Origin: Exiguobacterium profundum
Lineage (GTDB): Bacteria > Bacillota > Bacilli > Exiguobacteriales > Exiguobacteriaceae
Direction of reading: 5' to 3'
NCBI RefSeq assembly: GCF_001909285.1
Contig: NZ_MRSV01000001.1
Span: 1,259,331-1,323,330 of the forward strand
DNA length: 64,000 nt
Shown: in pieces, positions 55,829 to 64,000 of the stretch
How positions within the stretch are numbered: the stretch's first letter is position 1
How the letters are laid out: each line of letters starts with the position of its first letter
Notes under the pieces: model-generated
Databases searched by the model: none
What the model was told of the DNA's origin: nothing
What the model saw: the letters and a program-made list of their open reading frames with translations, nothing else
Translations under genes and position numbers: made by a program

Positions 55829-57148
55829 ATGAAAAAATCGACATTGTTCCCGTTAGCGTTTACGATTTTTGCTTTATTCTTTGGGGCCGGGAACTTGCTG
55901 TTCCCACCTGAGCTCGGCGCCTTGGCGGGGGAAAACCTCGTACCGGCGATGATCGGGTTCGTCATTACGGGTGTCGGTTTACCGCTTCTTGCTTTGTTCG
56001 CAGTCGCTCGGGTCGGCGGCGGGACAGACCAAATTGCTCGTTATATTCCAAAGCGTCTCGCGCTTATCTTGACAGGATTGATGTATGTGGCTATCGGACC
56101 ATTCTTCGGAATCCCGCGTACGGCTGCTGTCACGTATGAAATGGGACTCGTTCCGTTTCTCGATGCTCCTTCTACTTTGACACTCGCGATGAGTTCGACC
56201 GTCTTTTTCGGGTTGACGTTCTTCTTGACGCTTCGTGCTCAAAAGTTGATTGAAGTCATCGGGCGCATCATTACACCAATCCTCTTGTTCTTGCTTGCAG
56301 CGATTGGAATCACAAACCTCATCTCGCCACTCGGGGAGCCGGGAGCTCCAGCGGAAGGATTTGAGACATGGGTGGGTGCACTCGGCCAAGGTTTCCAACA
56401 AGGCTATTTGACAATGGATGTATTCGGGGCCCTCGTCTTTGGGGCAATCGTCCTCGTCACGTTGAAAGCTAATGGATTGAGTGACCAAAAAGAAGCGTCT
56501 TCGCTTCTTCGCTCTGCGGGCATGCTTGCCGTTACCTGTTTGATGCTCGTCTATATCTCGCTCGGTTCAATCGGTGCGAATATGACAGTCGCAGAAGGAA
56601 CGACGAGTGGCGCAAGCCTTCTCCAAGCGTTCGCAGGTACGTCTTACGGACAAGTCGGAATGCTCGCACTCGGATTAGCGGTCTTCCTCGCTTGTTTGAC
56701 GACAGCAGTTGGCCTCATCTCAGAGTTCTCACGCTTCATCAGCAATCAGTTTGATTCTCTCAAATATCATCATGTCGTCATCGCGACAACGTTGTTTGGA
56801 TTCATGATCTCACTCGTCGGTTTAAGTTCGTTGATTCAAATCGCCGTGCCGCTTCTCACGCTCCTCTATCCGGTCATGATCGCACTCGTGCTCGTATCGG
56901 TGACGGAACGTCTTCAACGAAACCCTGGTGTGGCGATGAAAGCGACGATTTATACGGCGCTCGTTCTCTCATTCTTTGAAACGTGGAACGGCATCCAGCC
57001 TTCTGCGGTTACTTCTTGGATTGGAAACTTACCAATGGCGGATATCGGACTTGCCTGGGCAGTTCCGACGATGATCGTCTATGCGATCACGCTTCTTCTT
57101 CCGAAAGGAACGTCACAAGAATCACTCGCTCAATCACGCATCTCATAA
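55829..57148 (+). CDS. brnQ: branched-chain amino acid:cation symporter BrnQ
   Basis: An LIVCS-family importer of leucine, isoleucine and valine, about 439 residues with twelve membrane segments. FALFFGAGNLLFPPELG near 13-29 and GPFFGIPRTAAVTYEMG near 90-106 are family signatures. GGAGGTAGTTGT precedes the ATG at 55829; the more distal start at 55760 lies over the CodY-type box. Regulation by CodY is known for brnQ-type genes in Bacillus and fits the site seen here. Confidence 0.93.
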   Translation: MKKSTLFPLAFTIFALFFGAGNLLFPPELGALAGENLVPAMIGFVITGVGLPLLALFAVARVGGGTDQIARYIPKRLALILTGLMYVAIGPFFGIPRTAAVTYEMGLVPFLDAPSTLTLAMSSTVFFGLTFFLTLRAQKLIEVIGRIITPILLFLLAAIGITNLISPLGEPGAPAEGFETWVGALGQGFQQGYLTMDVFGALVFGAIVLVTLKANGLSDQKEASSLLRSAGMLAVTCLMLVYISLGSIGANMTVAEGTTSGASLLQAFAGTSYGQVGMLALGLAVFLACLTTAVGLISEFSRFISNQFDSLKYHHVVIATTLFGFMISLVGLSSLIQIAVPLLTLLYPVMIALVLVSVTERLQRNPGVAMKATIYTALVLSFFETWNGIQPSAVTSWIGNLPMADIGLAWAVPTMIVYAITLLLPKGTSQESLAQSRIS

Positions 57149-57153
57149 GTCTC

Positions 57154-57184
57154 GTCCATCCTTTGGTCAAGGATGGGCTTTTTT
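57154..57184 (+). terminator. intrinsic terminator after brnQ
   Basis: GTCCATCCTT and AAGGATGGGC pair around TGGTC, followed by six T. Confidence 0.88.
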
Positions 57185-57253
57185 CTGTCTTATTTTTTGC
57201 CTGGATGTGAGCTCAAACAGTAAAATGGAAAGATGAAAAGGGAGTGACATTCG

Positions 57254-58435
57254 TTGACGACAAAAAAAAAAAATCAATTGGCGATTCTCATGTTGAACAT
57301 GTTTATCGCCGTCGCCGGATTTGGGATCATCATCCCGATTATTCCGGATTACTTAAAGATGATTGGCGAGGGAGGGACAGCCGCCGGACTCATGATTTCC
57401 GTATTTGCGGGTGCCCAGCTCGTCATGTCACCGATTGCCGGGAAATGGGCGGACGTCCACGGCCGCCGACTCATGATCATCCTCGGTCTGATCGGATTCA
57501 CCATCTCGATGGGAGTCTTCTATCTATCAGATAATTTGACGATTCTTCTCGTCTCTCGTGCCATCGGGGGTGTTGGTGCAGCGCTTTTGATTCCTGCCAT
57601 CTTCGCTTATGTGGCAGATATCACGACACTCGAGCAACGAGCTCGAGGAAACAGTTATATTTCCGCGGCAATGTCGCTTGGAATTGTAGTGGGACCAGGG
57701 ATTGGTGGCTTTTTCGCTGAATTCGGCTTGAAGACACCGTTGCTCGTTTCAGCGATTGTATCGTTTATCGCTGTCATTTCGTCTGTGCTTCTTCTTAAGG
57801 AGCCTGACCGTACTCCATACGTGGCGCCTAAAATTAAAGAGTCTTTACCGACGCAGCTGGTCATGTCGACGCGAAAACCGTACTTCTTCGTATTGGTCAT
57901 CAACCTCGTCATGGCGTTTGGTCTGATGGCGTATGAATCGGTACTTGGGCTCTATGTCAGTGAGATGTTCAGTGCGACACCACAAGAGATTGCCATCATG
58001 GTAACCGGAACGGGGATTGTGAGTGTCATCGTTCAATTGTTTGCGGTGGACCGTCTCGTCGAATGGTTGGGTGAGACCAAGGTCGTACTTGCTTTCATCG
58101 CGCTCGCCTCATTTGGCTTCTTGTTATCTTTGTTCGCTGGTACGTATATGCTCTTCTTCGCAGTGACACTCGTGATTTTCTTATCGACATCTATTTTACG
58201 ACCGGTGTTGAACACGCTCGTGTCGAAACTTGCAGGAAACGAGCAAGGTCTTGCCATGGGGATGAACAACGCTTATATGAGTATTGGGAATATTTTAGGG
58301 CCGACATTGGCGGGAATCGCCTTTGATATTGATATGCGCTATCCGTTCATGATGGGACTCGTCCTATTGCTCGTCACATACATGGGCACATGGAACTGGT
58401 CGAAACGGAAAGCGGCCGCCATTTCAGAATCGTAA
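57254..58435 (+). CDS. MFS transporter (NorA/TetA-like)
   Basis: A 393-residue protein with twelve predicted membrane segments. AGKWADVHGRRLMIILGLIGF near 62-82 is the MFS loop motif, and GPGIGGFFAEFGLKTPL near 148 is the antiporter motif C of drug exporters. It starts at TTG 57254 after GGGAGTGAC. It probably exports small molecules; the substrate is unknown. The next gene follows after 11 nt. Confidence 0.83.
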   Translation: MTTKKKNQLAILMLNMFIAVAGFGIIIPIIPDYLKMIGEGGTAAGLMISVFAGAQLVMSPIAGKWADVHGRRLMIILGLIGFTISMGVFYLSDNLTILLVSRAIGGVGAALLIPAIFAYVADITTLEQRARGNSYISAAMSLGIVVGPGIGGFFAEFGLKTPLLVSAIVSFIAVISSVLLLKEPDRTPYVAPKIKESLPTQLVMSTRKPYFFVLVINLVMAFGLMAYESVLGLYVSEMFSATPQEIAIMVTGTGIVSVIVQLFAVDRLVEWLGETKVVLAFIALASFGFLLSLFAGTYMLFFAVTLVIFLSTSILRPVLNTLVSKLAGNEQGLAMGMNNAYMSIGNILGPTLAGIAFDIDMRYPFMMGLVLLLVTYMGTWNWSKRKAAAISES

Positions 58436-58446
58436 AGGAGGACGCT

Positions 58447-59292
58447 ATGATCTATGTAGGTGTGACCGGATGGGGTGACCACGATTTGCTGTATACGACC
58501 CCAGAAGAACGAAAACATAAATTATCGACATATGCGGGACATTTTCCGACTGTTGAAGTCGACTCGACCTTCTATGCGATTCAACCTGTGAAAAATATAA
58601 AAAAATGGGATGGGGAAACACCGGATCATTTTCAATTCGTTGTGAAAGTTTCCAGGGAAATGAGCGGACATGATCGTGAGCCGAAAACGCCTTTGATTGA
58701 ACTGTTTGAGCGTTATCGCGTCTCGGTCGATCCGTTAAAACGAGCGGGGAAATTACGGGCTGTGCTCGTTCAATTGCCGCCGTGGTTCGATGTGTCAAAG
58801 CCACACCTGGATTATTTGAGAACGCTTCGTGCCGAGCTGTCAGATTACGAGATTGCCATCGAGTTTCGCAATCCGACCTGGTTCTCAGAAGCGTTCCGAG
58901 ACCGGACGCTTCAATTTTTGAAGGAGCAGCGGTTCATCAACACGATTTGCGATGAACCGCAAACGAAAGAGAGCAGCATCCCGTTCGTACCGGTCGTGAC
59001 GCATCCTGATGTTGCGGTCGTTCGATTGCATGGACGCAATACGTCAGGATGGCTCAAAAAACCTGGAATGACGAGTCAAGAATGGCGGCATGTTCGCTGT
59101 CTGTACCGGTATAGCGAGGAAGAATTGCAAGAATTGGCGACCTCACTTCGTGAGATTGACCGTGATGCGAAAGACGTGTATGTATACTTTAACAACAACT
59201 CGGCTGGGGATGCAGCACCGAATGCGAAGCGACTCATTGAGATTCTTGGCCTTGAATATGAACTCGCGCCGAGACAAATCAGTTTGTTTTAG
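58447..59292 (+). CDS. DUF72 family protein (YunF/YecE-like)
   Basis: A 281-residue TIM-barrel-like protein of the DUF72 family. Signatures are YVGVTGWGDHDLLY at the N-terminus, VEVDSTFYAIQPV near 37, FQFVVKVSREMSGH near 60, EFRNPTWF near 140 and VYVYFNNNSAGDAAPNAKRL near 238. Function is not established. AAAGGAGGACGCT precedes the ATG at 58447. Its neighbour is the yunD-like gene, as in B. subtilis. Confidence 0.88.
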   Translation: MIYVGVTGWGDHDLLYTTPEERKHKLSTYAGHFPTVEVDSTFYAIQPVKNIKKWDGETPDHFQFVVKVSREMSGHDREPKTPLIELFERYRVSVDPLKRAGKLRAVLVQLPPWFDVSKPHLDYLRTLRAELSDYEIAIEFRNPTWFSEAFRDRTLQFLKEQRFINTICDEPQTKESSIPFVPVVTHPDVAVVRLHGRNTSGWLKKPGMTSQEWRHVRCLYRYSEEELQELATSLREIDRDAKDVYVYFNNNSAGDAAPNAKRLIEILGLEYELAPRQISLF

Positions 59293-59307
59293 AAGGAAGG
59301 GATGGCC

Positions 59308-60648
59308 ATGACGACACTGTCTATTTTTCATTACAACGATCTTCATTCAAAGTTCGACCAATGGCCGAAACTTGTTTCATTTCTAGAAGAACATCGGACT
59401 GACGACACGCTGTACTTTGATTTAGGAGATCATGCCGACCGCACCCACCCGGCGACCGAAGTGACACGTGGAAAGTTGAATGTTCGTTTGCTCGAGCAAC
59501 TCCGTCCGACAGCGGTCACCATCGGAAACAACGAAGGAATCACTTTTCCTCATGATTGGCTAGCCGAACTGTATGACGAAGCAACATTTCCCATCTTACT
59601 TGGGAATGTATATGAAGCAGACGGGTCACGACCGAATTGGGTCGATGAGACGCTCGTTCTTGAGAAAGATGGCTTCCAGATCGGTCTGTTTGGTGTGACC
59701 GCTCCATATGAAGAGTTATACCCAGAGCTCGGCTGGCAGATTGAATCGCCTTACGAGGCGGCGGAGCGAGCGCTGAAACAGTTGGCGCATTGTGATGTCA
59801 TCATCGCGCTCAGTCACCTTGGATTCTTTGGAGATGAGCGATTAGCTGAAAAGTTTCCTGAAATCGATGTCATTCTCGGTGCGCATACACATCATGTTTT
59901 AGATGAAGGTGTGATGACGAACGGTGTGTTGATTGCACAGGCCGGAAAATATGGGAAGTACGTCGGTGAAGTCACACTGACGCTTGGTGAGTCAGGAATC
60001 GTATCGAAAGAAGCGCGCCTTCACGAACTGTCTCAGCAATCGGATAGTCCAGACACGTTGGCGTTGTTGCGCACAGAAGGGGCAGATGCCGAACGCCTTC
60101 TTGATGTCACGATTGCAGAGACGGATGGATACGCCTCCGATTGGTTCGGACCTTCTCCACTTGGTGACCTGCTCGTCGAAGGGATGGTCGAATGGTGTGC
60201 GGCGGATGTTGGGATTATTCCATCTGGGGTTGTGCTAGAAGGCCTTGCACCGGGTGGGGTGACGCTCAACATGTTGCATCGGATCTGTCCGCATCCAATC
60301 AACCCTTGTGTGTTGACATTGGACGGTGAAACGTTGTCGCGTTTCCTTCACGATACTAATGAAGAAACGTTCACGAATATGCATGTCAGAGGTCTCGGGT
60401 TCAGAGGGACCGTTCTCGGAGAACCGAGTCTCTATCAAATCGAACAACGTGACGGTCAGACTTATGTGATGGGGGAACGATTGGATTTAAATCGGACATA
60501 TCGTGTCGCAACGGTCGATATGTTGACATTCGGTCCGCTTCTTCCTTATTTGGCAGACCAACCAAAGCGATATTTCATGCCCGAACTTCTGCGGGATGTA
60601 TTACGAGAAACAATCGTCGCCCGTCATGAAGTGATTCGAAAAGGATAG
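59308..60648 (+). CDS. 5'-nucleotidase-family metallophosphatase (YunD-like)
   Basis: A cytoplasmic calcineurin-like nucleotidase of about 446 residues, without a signal peptide. Metal-binding motifs are IFHYNDLHS near 5, DLGDHADRTHP near 38, GNNEG near 73 (NNE instead of the usual NHE), LSHLGFFGD near 170 and GAHTHHVLDEG near 192. A 5'-nucleotidase C-terminal domain follows. AGGAAGG is 7 nt before the ATG at 59308 and too close to the ATG at 59302. The homologue YunD in B. subtilis lies in the same neighbourhood. Confidence 0.88.
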   Translation: MTTLSIFHYNDLHSKFDQWPKLVSFLEEHRTDDTLYFDLGDHADRTHPATEVTRGKLNVRLLEQLRPTAVTIGNNEGITFPHDWLAELYDEATFPILLGNVYEADGSRPNWVDETLVLEKDGFQIGLFGVTAPYEELYPELGWQIESPYEAAERALKQLAHCDVIIALSHLGFFGDERLAEKFPEIDVILGAHTHHVLDEGVMTNGVLIAQAGKYGKYVGEVTLTLGESGIVSKEARLHELSQQSDSPDTLALLRTEGADAERLLDVTIAETDGYASDWFGPSPLGDLLVEGMVEWCAADVGIIPSGVVLEGLAPGGVTLNMLHRICPHPINPCVLTLDGETLSRFLHDTNEETFTNMHVRGLGFRGTVLGEPSLYQIEQRDGQTYVMGERLDLNRTYRVATVDMLTFGPLLPYLADQPKRYFMPELLRDVLRETIVARHEVIRKG

Positions 60649-60666
60649 AGCACATCGACGGGGGCA

Positions 60667-60675
60667 TGCTATGAT
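60667..60675 (+). promoter_or_regulatory. extended -10 promoter of the yutD-like gene
   Basis: TGCTATGAT lies 22 bp before the yutD-like start codon; no clear -35. Confidence 0.4.
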
Positions 60676-60696
60676 AACAGAGTGGAGGTGGGAGCG

Positions 60697-61065
60697 ATGA
60701 TTCGAGTGAATCGCCACGGATATACCGTCTTGGAAGAAAAACGGGACGGGTTCGATGAAGAGGCGTTTATCGCACGGTATAGTGACGTGCTAGATAAGTA
60801 CGATTACATCGTCGGTGATTGGGGGCATGGTCAGTTGCGATTGAAGGGATTCTATGAACCGCAATCTAAATTGGCGACCTATGAGAACCGAATTGATCAC
60901 GTGATGGACTACGTATACGAATATTGCAACTTTGGATGTCCTTATTTCGTTTTGAAAAAAGAAACGGAAATCAACGAAGAAGAGAGTGGACCCGTCTTTG
61001 GGGGAACGAAACAAAAACTGAAGTTGAAGCGTAAGTTTAACAAGACCGATGAATCAAACGTGTGA
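60697..61065 (+). CDS. YutD family protein (DUF1027)
   Basis: A 122-residue soluble protein. EEAFIARYSDVLDKYDYIVGDWGHGQLRLKG near 20-50, then NRIDHVMDYVYEYCNFGCPYFVL near 68-90, are diagnostic for YutD. Function unknown. GTGGAGGTGGGAGC precedes the ATG at 60697. Its stop codon lies in the terminator stem. Confidence 0.88.
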   Translation: MIRVNRHGYTVLEEKRDGFDEEAFIARYSDVLDKYDYIVGDWGHGQLRLKGFYEPQSKLATYENRIDHVMDYVYEYCNFGCPYFVLKKETEINEEESGPVFGGTKQKLKLKRKFNKTDESNV

Positions 61066-61091
61066 AGTGCTGAGCCGTCAGCACTTTTTTT
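61065..61091 (+). terminator. intrinsic terminator after the yutD-like gene
   Basis: A perfect 9-bp stem, AAGTGCTGA with TCAGCACTT around GCCG, is followed by T. It begins at the last base of the stop codon. Confidence 0.88.
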
Positions 61092-61223
61092 ATTACATTT
61101 GATTTCCAAATATTTCGTTTAGGTAAAAAGTCGTGACTTCCGGTTTTGAGGTTGGAAAAATGTGATAAATTGTCATTAAGGATAGTTTCGTCGTTTTTTG
61201 GTTTTGATTGTGAGGTGATTTGG

Positions 61224-61529
61224 ATGCAACATGTACAAACGACCGTCGGGGATCGGGATGACGTCCATAATCGAATTCATAACTTCGGACTCGGGATATT
61301 GGCCATGTTCTTTTTTGTTTTTTATTTCATGATGACCTTTTATTTTACGGCGGCAGTCATTCTATTTGAACTCTTTCATGTGTTGATCATCCGTCGTTTT
61401 GAATATGGCCATTCGTTCTTGCGAGGCCGTGTCTTCAAAGTCACATCTCACCTTGTGTTATCACTCGGGGTGCTGTTGTTGATCTTGTCCATGTCTCAGT
61501 TCTTTTTAGGCAATGTGATGATTCGCTAA
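61224..61529 (+). CDS. small membrane protein, about 101 residues
   Basis: A polar N-terminus of about 22 residues (DRDDVHNRIHN), then two long hydrophobic stretches (about 23-55 and 75-95) that give two to three membrane helices. GTGAGGTGATTTGG precedes the ATG at 61224; an earlier in-frame ATG at 61146 lacks an SD. No family recognised. It has its own terminator. Confidence 0.65.
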   Translation: MQHVQTTVGDRDDVHNRIHNFGLGILAMFFFVFYFMMTFYFTAAVILFELFHVLIIRRFEYGHSFLRGRVFKVTSHLVLSLGVLLLILSMSQFFLGNVMIR

Positions 61530-61532
61530 GCG

Positions 61533-61562
61533 GAAAGGAAAAATTCCTTTCCCTTTTTTTAT
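61533..61562 (+). terminator. intrinsic terminator after the small membrane protein gene
   Basis: A perfect 9-bp stem, GGAAAGGAA with TTCCTTTCC, is followed by C and seven or more T. Confidence 0.88.
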
Positions 61563-61632
61563 TTTTTTTTGAAACGTTTTGTCACCTTTTCACGTACACT
61601 GATAGAAAGACAACAAAAAAGGATGGATTACT

Positions 61633-62304
61633 ATGAGATCTGAATGGAAACAACATGCACGACACGCCTTGAAAGGAAAATGGTGGTTGATGGCCGGATT
61701 GGCACTCTTGTTCCTCATTATTAACGGGATTCCGCAATGGTTTGCGCCTGAAATGGACGTCAACTCGCCAGAACCGTTCACATCGACAGAAGTCACTTTG
61801 AGCTTTGTATCGAACGTTCTGCAAATTTTAATTGCCCCACTTGCGATCGGTTGGTCGTGGCTTGCTCTCAACGTATCACGTGAGAAAGGAGCCTCGCTCT
61901 CAACGCTGTTCAAGCCGTTCCAGACACGTTACTTCAAACATGTCATCACCTCGTTTGTGATGGGGGTATTCCTCGTGTTATGGACGTTGTTACTCATCGT
62001 ACCGGGAATCATCAAAGGATTCTCATATTCACTTACGCCGTACATTTTGCGCGATCAGCCTGAACTTTCCGCACTCGAGTCGATCACAGAATCACGTCGT
62101 CTCATGGATGGGCACAAGATGGAAGCCTTCATGCTCGTCTTGTCCTTCTTTGGTTGGTTCCTCGTCGGGATCTTGACGCTCGGGATCGGGTTCTTCTTCA
62201 TCGGACCTTACTTCTCGACGACGTACGCGACGTTCTACGATTCGATTCGAGACAAGCAAGTTGATTCGAATGAGCCAGTGCACGGAACAGAACAAGGATT
62301 TTAA
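61633..62304 (+). CDS. DUF975 family membrane protein
   Basis: A 223-residue protein with four to five membrane segments. ALKGKWWLMAGLALLFLII near 12, PLAIGWSWLALNVSRE near 68 and ITESRRLMDGHKMEAFML near 145 are hallmarks of DUF975. Function unknown. AAAAAAGGATGG precedes the ATG. It converges on glpX. Confidence 0.82.
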   Translation: MRSEWKQHARHALKGKWWLMAGLALLFLIINGIPQWFAPEMDVNSPEPFTSTEVTLSFVSNVLQILIAPLAIGWSWLALNVSREKGASLSTLFKPFQTRYFKHVITSFVMGVFLVLWTLLLIVPGIIKGFSYSLTPYILRDQPELSALESITESRRLMDGHKMEAFMLVLSFFGWFLVGILTLGIGFFFIGPYFSTTYATFYDSIRDKQVDSNEPVHGTEQGF

Positions 62305-62310
62305 AGAAAC

Positions 62311-62346
62311 AAACGCCTCGCTCAAGTGATTGAGCAAGGCGTTTTT
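62311..62346. terminator. bidirectional intrinsic terminator between the DUF975 gene and glpX
   Basis: AAACGCCTCGCTCAA and TTGAGCAAGGCGTTT form a long stem with one mismatch; T follows on the plus strand and a shorter T run on the minus strand. Confidence 0.85.
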
Positions 62347-62348
62347 GA

Positions 62349-63329
62349 TTAGGCGTTGACTTCAGTTTTTTGTAAGTATGGTTTCAACGACAAGTGGTGT
62401 TCGGCCACGACTTTACGAATCGTACGTGTCTTCGAGCGCATGACGAGTGATGTCGTCTCGACGATATCATCTGTTAAGAATTTGACGCCATCGAGCAACT
62501 CACCTGACGTGACACCTGTTGCGGCGAAGATACAGTCATCACTCTTGACGAGGTCGTCGAGCGTGAGGAGTTGGAGCGGATCTTCAATGCCCATCGAGAT
62601 GACGCGTGCAGATTCTTCTTCATTCATCGGGTGAAGACGGGCCTGCATGTCTCCGCCAAGCGCTTTGACAGCTGCAGCCGTGATGACGCCTTCAGGAGCA
62701 CCGCCTGTACTGATGAAAATATCAATCGGATTTGTTTTGACGGCAGCTGCGATTCCGGCCGAGACATCGCCATCCTCAAACAATTTGACGCGTGCGCCGA
62801 CGTTCATGACGGCTTGGCGAAGGTGTTCGTGGCGATCGCGGTCTTGCATGATCACCGTCACTTCTTCAATGCGTTTATTGTTATATTTTGCTGCTTTTTC
62901 GATGATCGTCTCGAGTGGTTCATCGAGCGAGACTTTTCCTTTTAAGTTCGGTCCAACGACGAGCTTATCCATGTACATATCTGGTGCGTGGAGGAGGGCA
63001 CCTTCATCCGCAACAGCGATGACGACCATCGCATCTCCGAGTCCTTTTGCGACAATGGATGTACCTTCGAGCGGATCAACGGCGATGTCGACTTTCGGAC
63101 CGAACGTCGTACCGAGTTTTTCCCCAATGTAGAGCATCGGTGCCTCATCGAGTTCACCTTCACCGATCACGACCGTCGCATCCATGTTCACTGTTCCGAG
63201 AACTTCGCGCATCGCTGACGTAGCTGCGTCATCGGCTTCATTCTTTTGCCCGCGTCCAATCCATTTCGATGATGCGAGTGCTGCGGCTTCCGTTGCTCGT
63301 ACGATTTCTAATGCTAATTCACGTTCCAT
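62349..63329 (-). CDS. glpX: fructose-1,6-bisphosphatase, class II
   Basis: A metal-dependent gluconeogenic phosphatase of 326 residues. DEAPMLYIGEKLG near 61, DIAVDPLEGTSIVAKG near 81-96 (D-P-L-E-G-T metal/phosphate motif) and STGGAPEGVITAAAVKALGG near 208 are class II signatures. GGAGGGTAC precedes the ATG. It is not beside glpF/K/D here. It is divergent from the yutE-like gene. Confidence 0.95.
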   Translation of the reverse strand: MERELALEIVRATEAAALASSKWIGRGQKNEADDAATSAMREVLGTVNMDATVVIGEGELDEAPMLYIGEKLGTTFGPKVDIAVDPLEGTSIVAKGLGDAMVVIAVADEGALLHAPDMYMDKLVVGPNLKGKVSLDEPLETIIEKAAKYNNKRIEEVTVIMQDRDRHEHLRQAVMNVGARVKLFEDGDVSAGIAAAVKTNPIDIFISTGGAPEGVITAAAVKALGGDMQARLHPMNEEESARVISMGIEDPLQLLTLDDLVKSDDCIFAATGVTSGELLDGVKFLTDDIVETTSLVMRSKTRTIRKVVAEHHLSLKPYLQKTEVNA

Positions 63330-63487
63330 AGTGTTGTACCCTCCACGTTATCTCTATTAAATGTGTTATACTTTTTAAGGCTCAAATCCGTTGATTAGTG
63401 TATCACATTTTTATAAATGATGTAAATAGGGCAGATTCTTTTCTCCAGAACAAAAAAGGATTAGTATTAACAGCAGGGGGGATCATC

Positions 63488-63931
63488 ATGTATTTTGTGA
63501 ATAGAGAGAAGATTAATCAGACACTGGAACAAATGGAGACGATGTTAGCACATACGGACCAACTGAGCGGAGATGCGTTTACGGTAGAACTTGCGAAACA
63601 ACGAATGGCTGTCCTCCTGATAGAAGGGGTCATCGACGTAGGGAACTCGATGATTGACGGATTCATCATGCGAGACCCGGGTAGCTATGAGGATATTGTC
63701 GACATTCTGCTCGATGAACGCGTGCTCGATGAGAAGACGGGTAATGCCACCAAGGCGCTCGTCGGATTGCGTGCATACTATGTCCGTGAGTTCGTCGATG
63801 CAGACGCATCACGCTTCGATGAATGGGTGAAGACGTCGAAACAAGACTTCACAGCGTTCTCCACGCAAGTTCGTCGCTACTTAGAGGTCGAACTTGGACC
63901 AGTGTCCGCATTCTTGCCAGAAAGCGAGTGA
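63488..63931 (+). CDS. DUF86 family protein (YutE-like, HepT/HEPN fold)
   Basis: A 147-residue helical protein: the IEGVIDVGNSMIDGFI helix near 44-59, then GLRAYYVREFVDAD near 95, matches DUF86. HepT toxins have an R-x4-6-H motif; here R and Y occupy the RNYLVHRY-like position (LRAYYVREF), so RNase toxin activity is unlikely. GGGGGGATCATC precedes the ATG at 63488. It lies just before the yutF-like gene, as in B. subtilis yutEF. Confidence 0.83.
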   Translation: MYFVNREKINQTLEQMETMLAHTDQLSGDAFTVELAKQRMAVLLIEGVIDVGNSMIDGFIMRDPGSYEDIVDILLDERVLDEKTGNATKALVGLRAYYVREFVDADASRFDEWVKTSKQDFTAFSTQVRRYLEVELGPVSAFLPESE

Positions 63932-63935
63932 TTGG

Positions 63936-64000
63936 ATGGAACCGATAAAAGGATATTTGTTTGATTTAGATGGTACGATGTATGCAGGAACAGAGCCCGT
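63936..64000 (+). CDS. HAD-superfamily phosphatase, N-terminal part (YutF-like; runs off window)
   Basis: MEPIKGYLFDLDGTMYAG gives the first HAD motif D-L-D-G-T with the nucleophilic aspartate near residue 10, typical of IIA-type sugar-phosphate or nucleotide phosphatases. Only 21 codons are in the window. The start is 4 nt after the yutE-like stop. Confidence 0.85.
   Translation, partial: MEPIKGYLFDLDGTMYAGTEP

Overview
The window reads as chromosome of a Gram-positive member of the Bacillales, most likely Exiguobacterium or a close relative. The evidence is the tmRNA, whose tag is (A)GKTNTQLAAA (I recall this tag for Exiguobacterium), gene order shared with Bacillus subtilis (gpmI-eno; secG-est-rnr-smpB-ssrA; fadNAE-yusI-gcvH-yusE-metNPQ-sufCDSUB; yunD/yunF/yutDEF), SD-led genes with some TTG/GTG starts, and regulatory sites of the CcpA, FadR, LexA, CodY and S-box types. 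There are no rRNA genes, tRNA genes or CRISPR arrays.

Layout. 1-2.5 kb: end of gpmI and complete eno. 2.7-8.1 kb: a phosphotransferase, galU, two glycosyltransferases and a YitT membrane protein, probably for surface polysaccharide. 8.2-12.7 kb: the conserved secG-est-rnr-smpB-ssrA block (export, RNA decay, trans-translation). 12.9-16.6 kb: a clearly AT-rich island next to ssrA. It holds an ORF broken by two in-frame TAA codons, a PD-(D/E)XK-type nuclease gene and a partner gene that together resemble the two-gene GAPS4 anti-phage system, then decayed DNA and a gene fragment. 16.9-21.6 kb: small membrane proteins, a Rossmann-fold epimerase-like protein, an AT-rich unknown gene and a SulP transporter. 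21.6-23.3 kb: an SOS-type Y-family polymerase with a YolD partner behind a LexA box. 23.5-29.6 kb: secA2 and the S-layer accessory gene slaP, followed by a large secreted nucleotidase. 29.7-33 kb: cstA and putM, both with cre sites, flanking a hemolysin-III family gene. 33.2-39.8 kb: an SDR gene and the fadNAE beta-oxidation operon with two FadR-type operators. 39.8-43 kb: nucleotidyltransferase, yusI, gcvH, a PTS EIIC and a thioredoxin-like gene. 43-46.2 kb: a candidate structured RNA, then the SAM-I riboswitch-controlled metNPQ operon. 46.2-52.8 kb: an MFS transporter and sufCDSUB. 52.8-57.1 kb: L-lactate dehydrogenase, a nonsense-interrupted alanine:sodium symporter, acyP and a CodY-type-controlled brnQ. 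57.2-64 kb: MFS transporter, yunF/yunD/yutD-like genes, membrane proteins, glpX, yutE and the start of yutF.

The core genes show a carbon-controlled network: glycolysis (gpmI, eno) and gluconeogenesis (glpX), fatty-acid and proline catabolism under FadR/CcpA-type sites, and Fe-S and methionine supply. The accessory signal is concentrated in the island at 13-16.6 kb. A 15-bp copy of the tmRNA 3' end recurs at 19.27 kb and may mark an old integration event. Promoter, operator and terminator calls were made by eye; homology calls rest on recognised motifs and remembered families, not on database searches.
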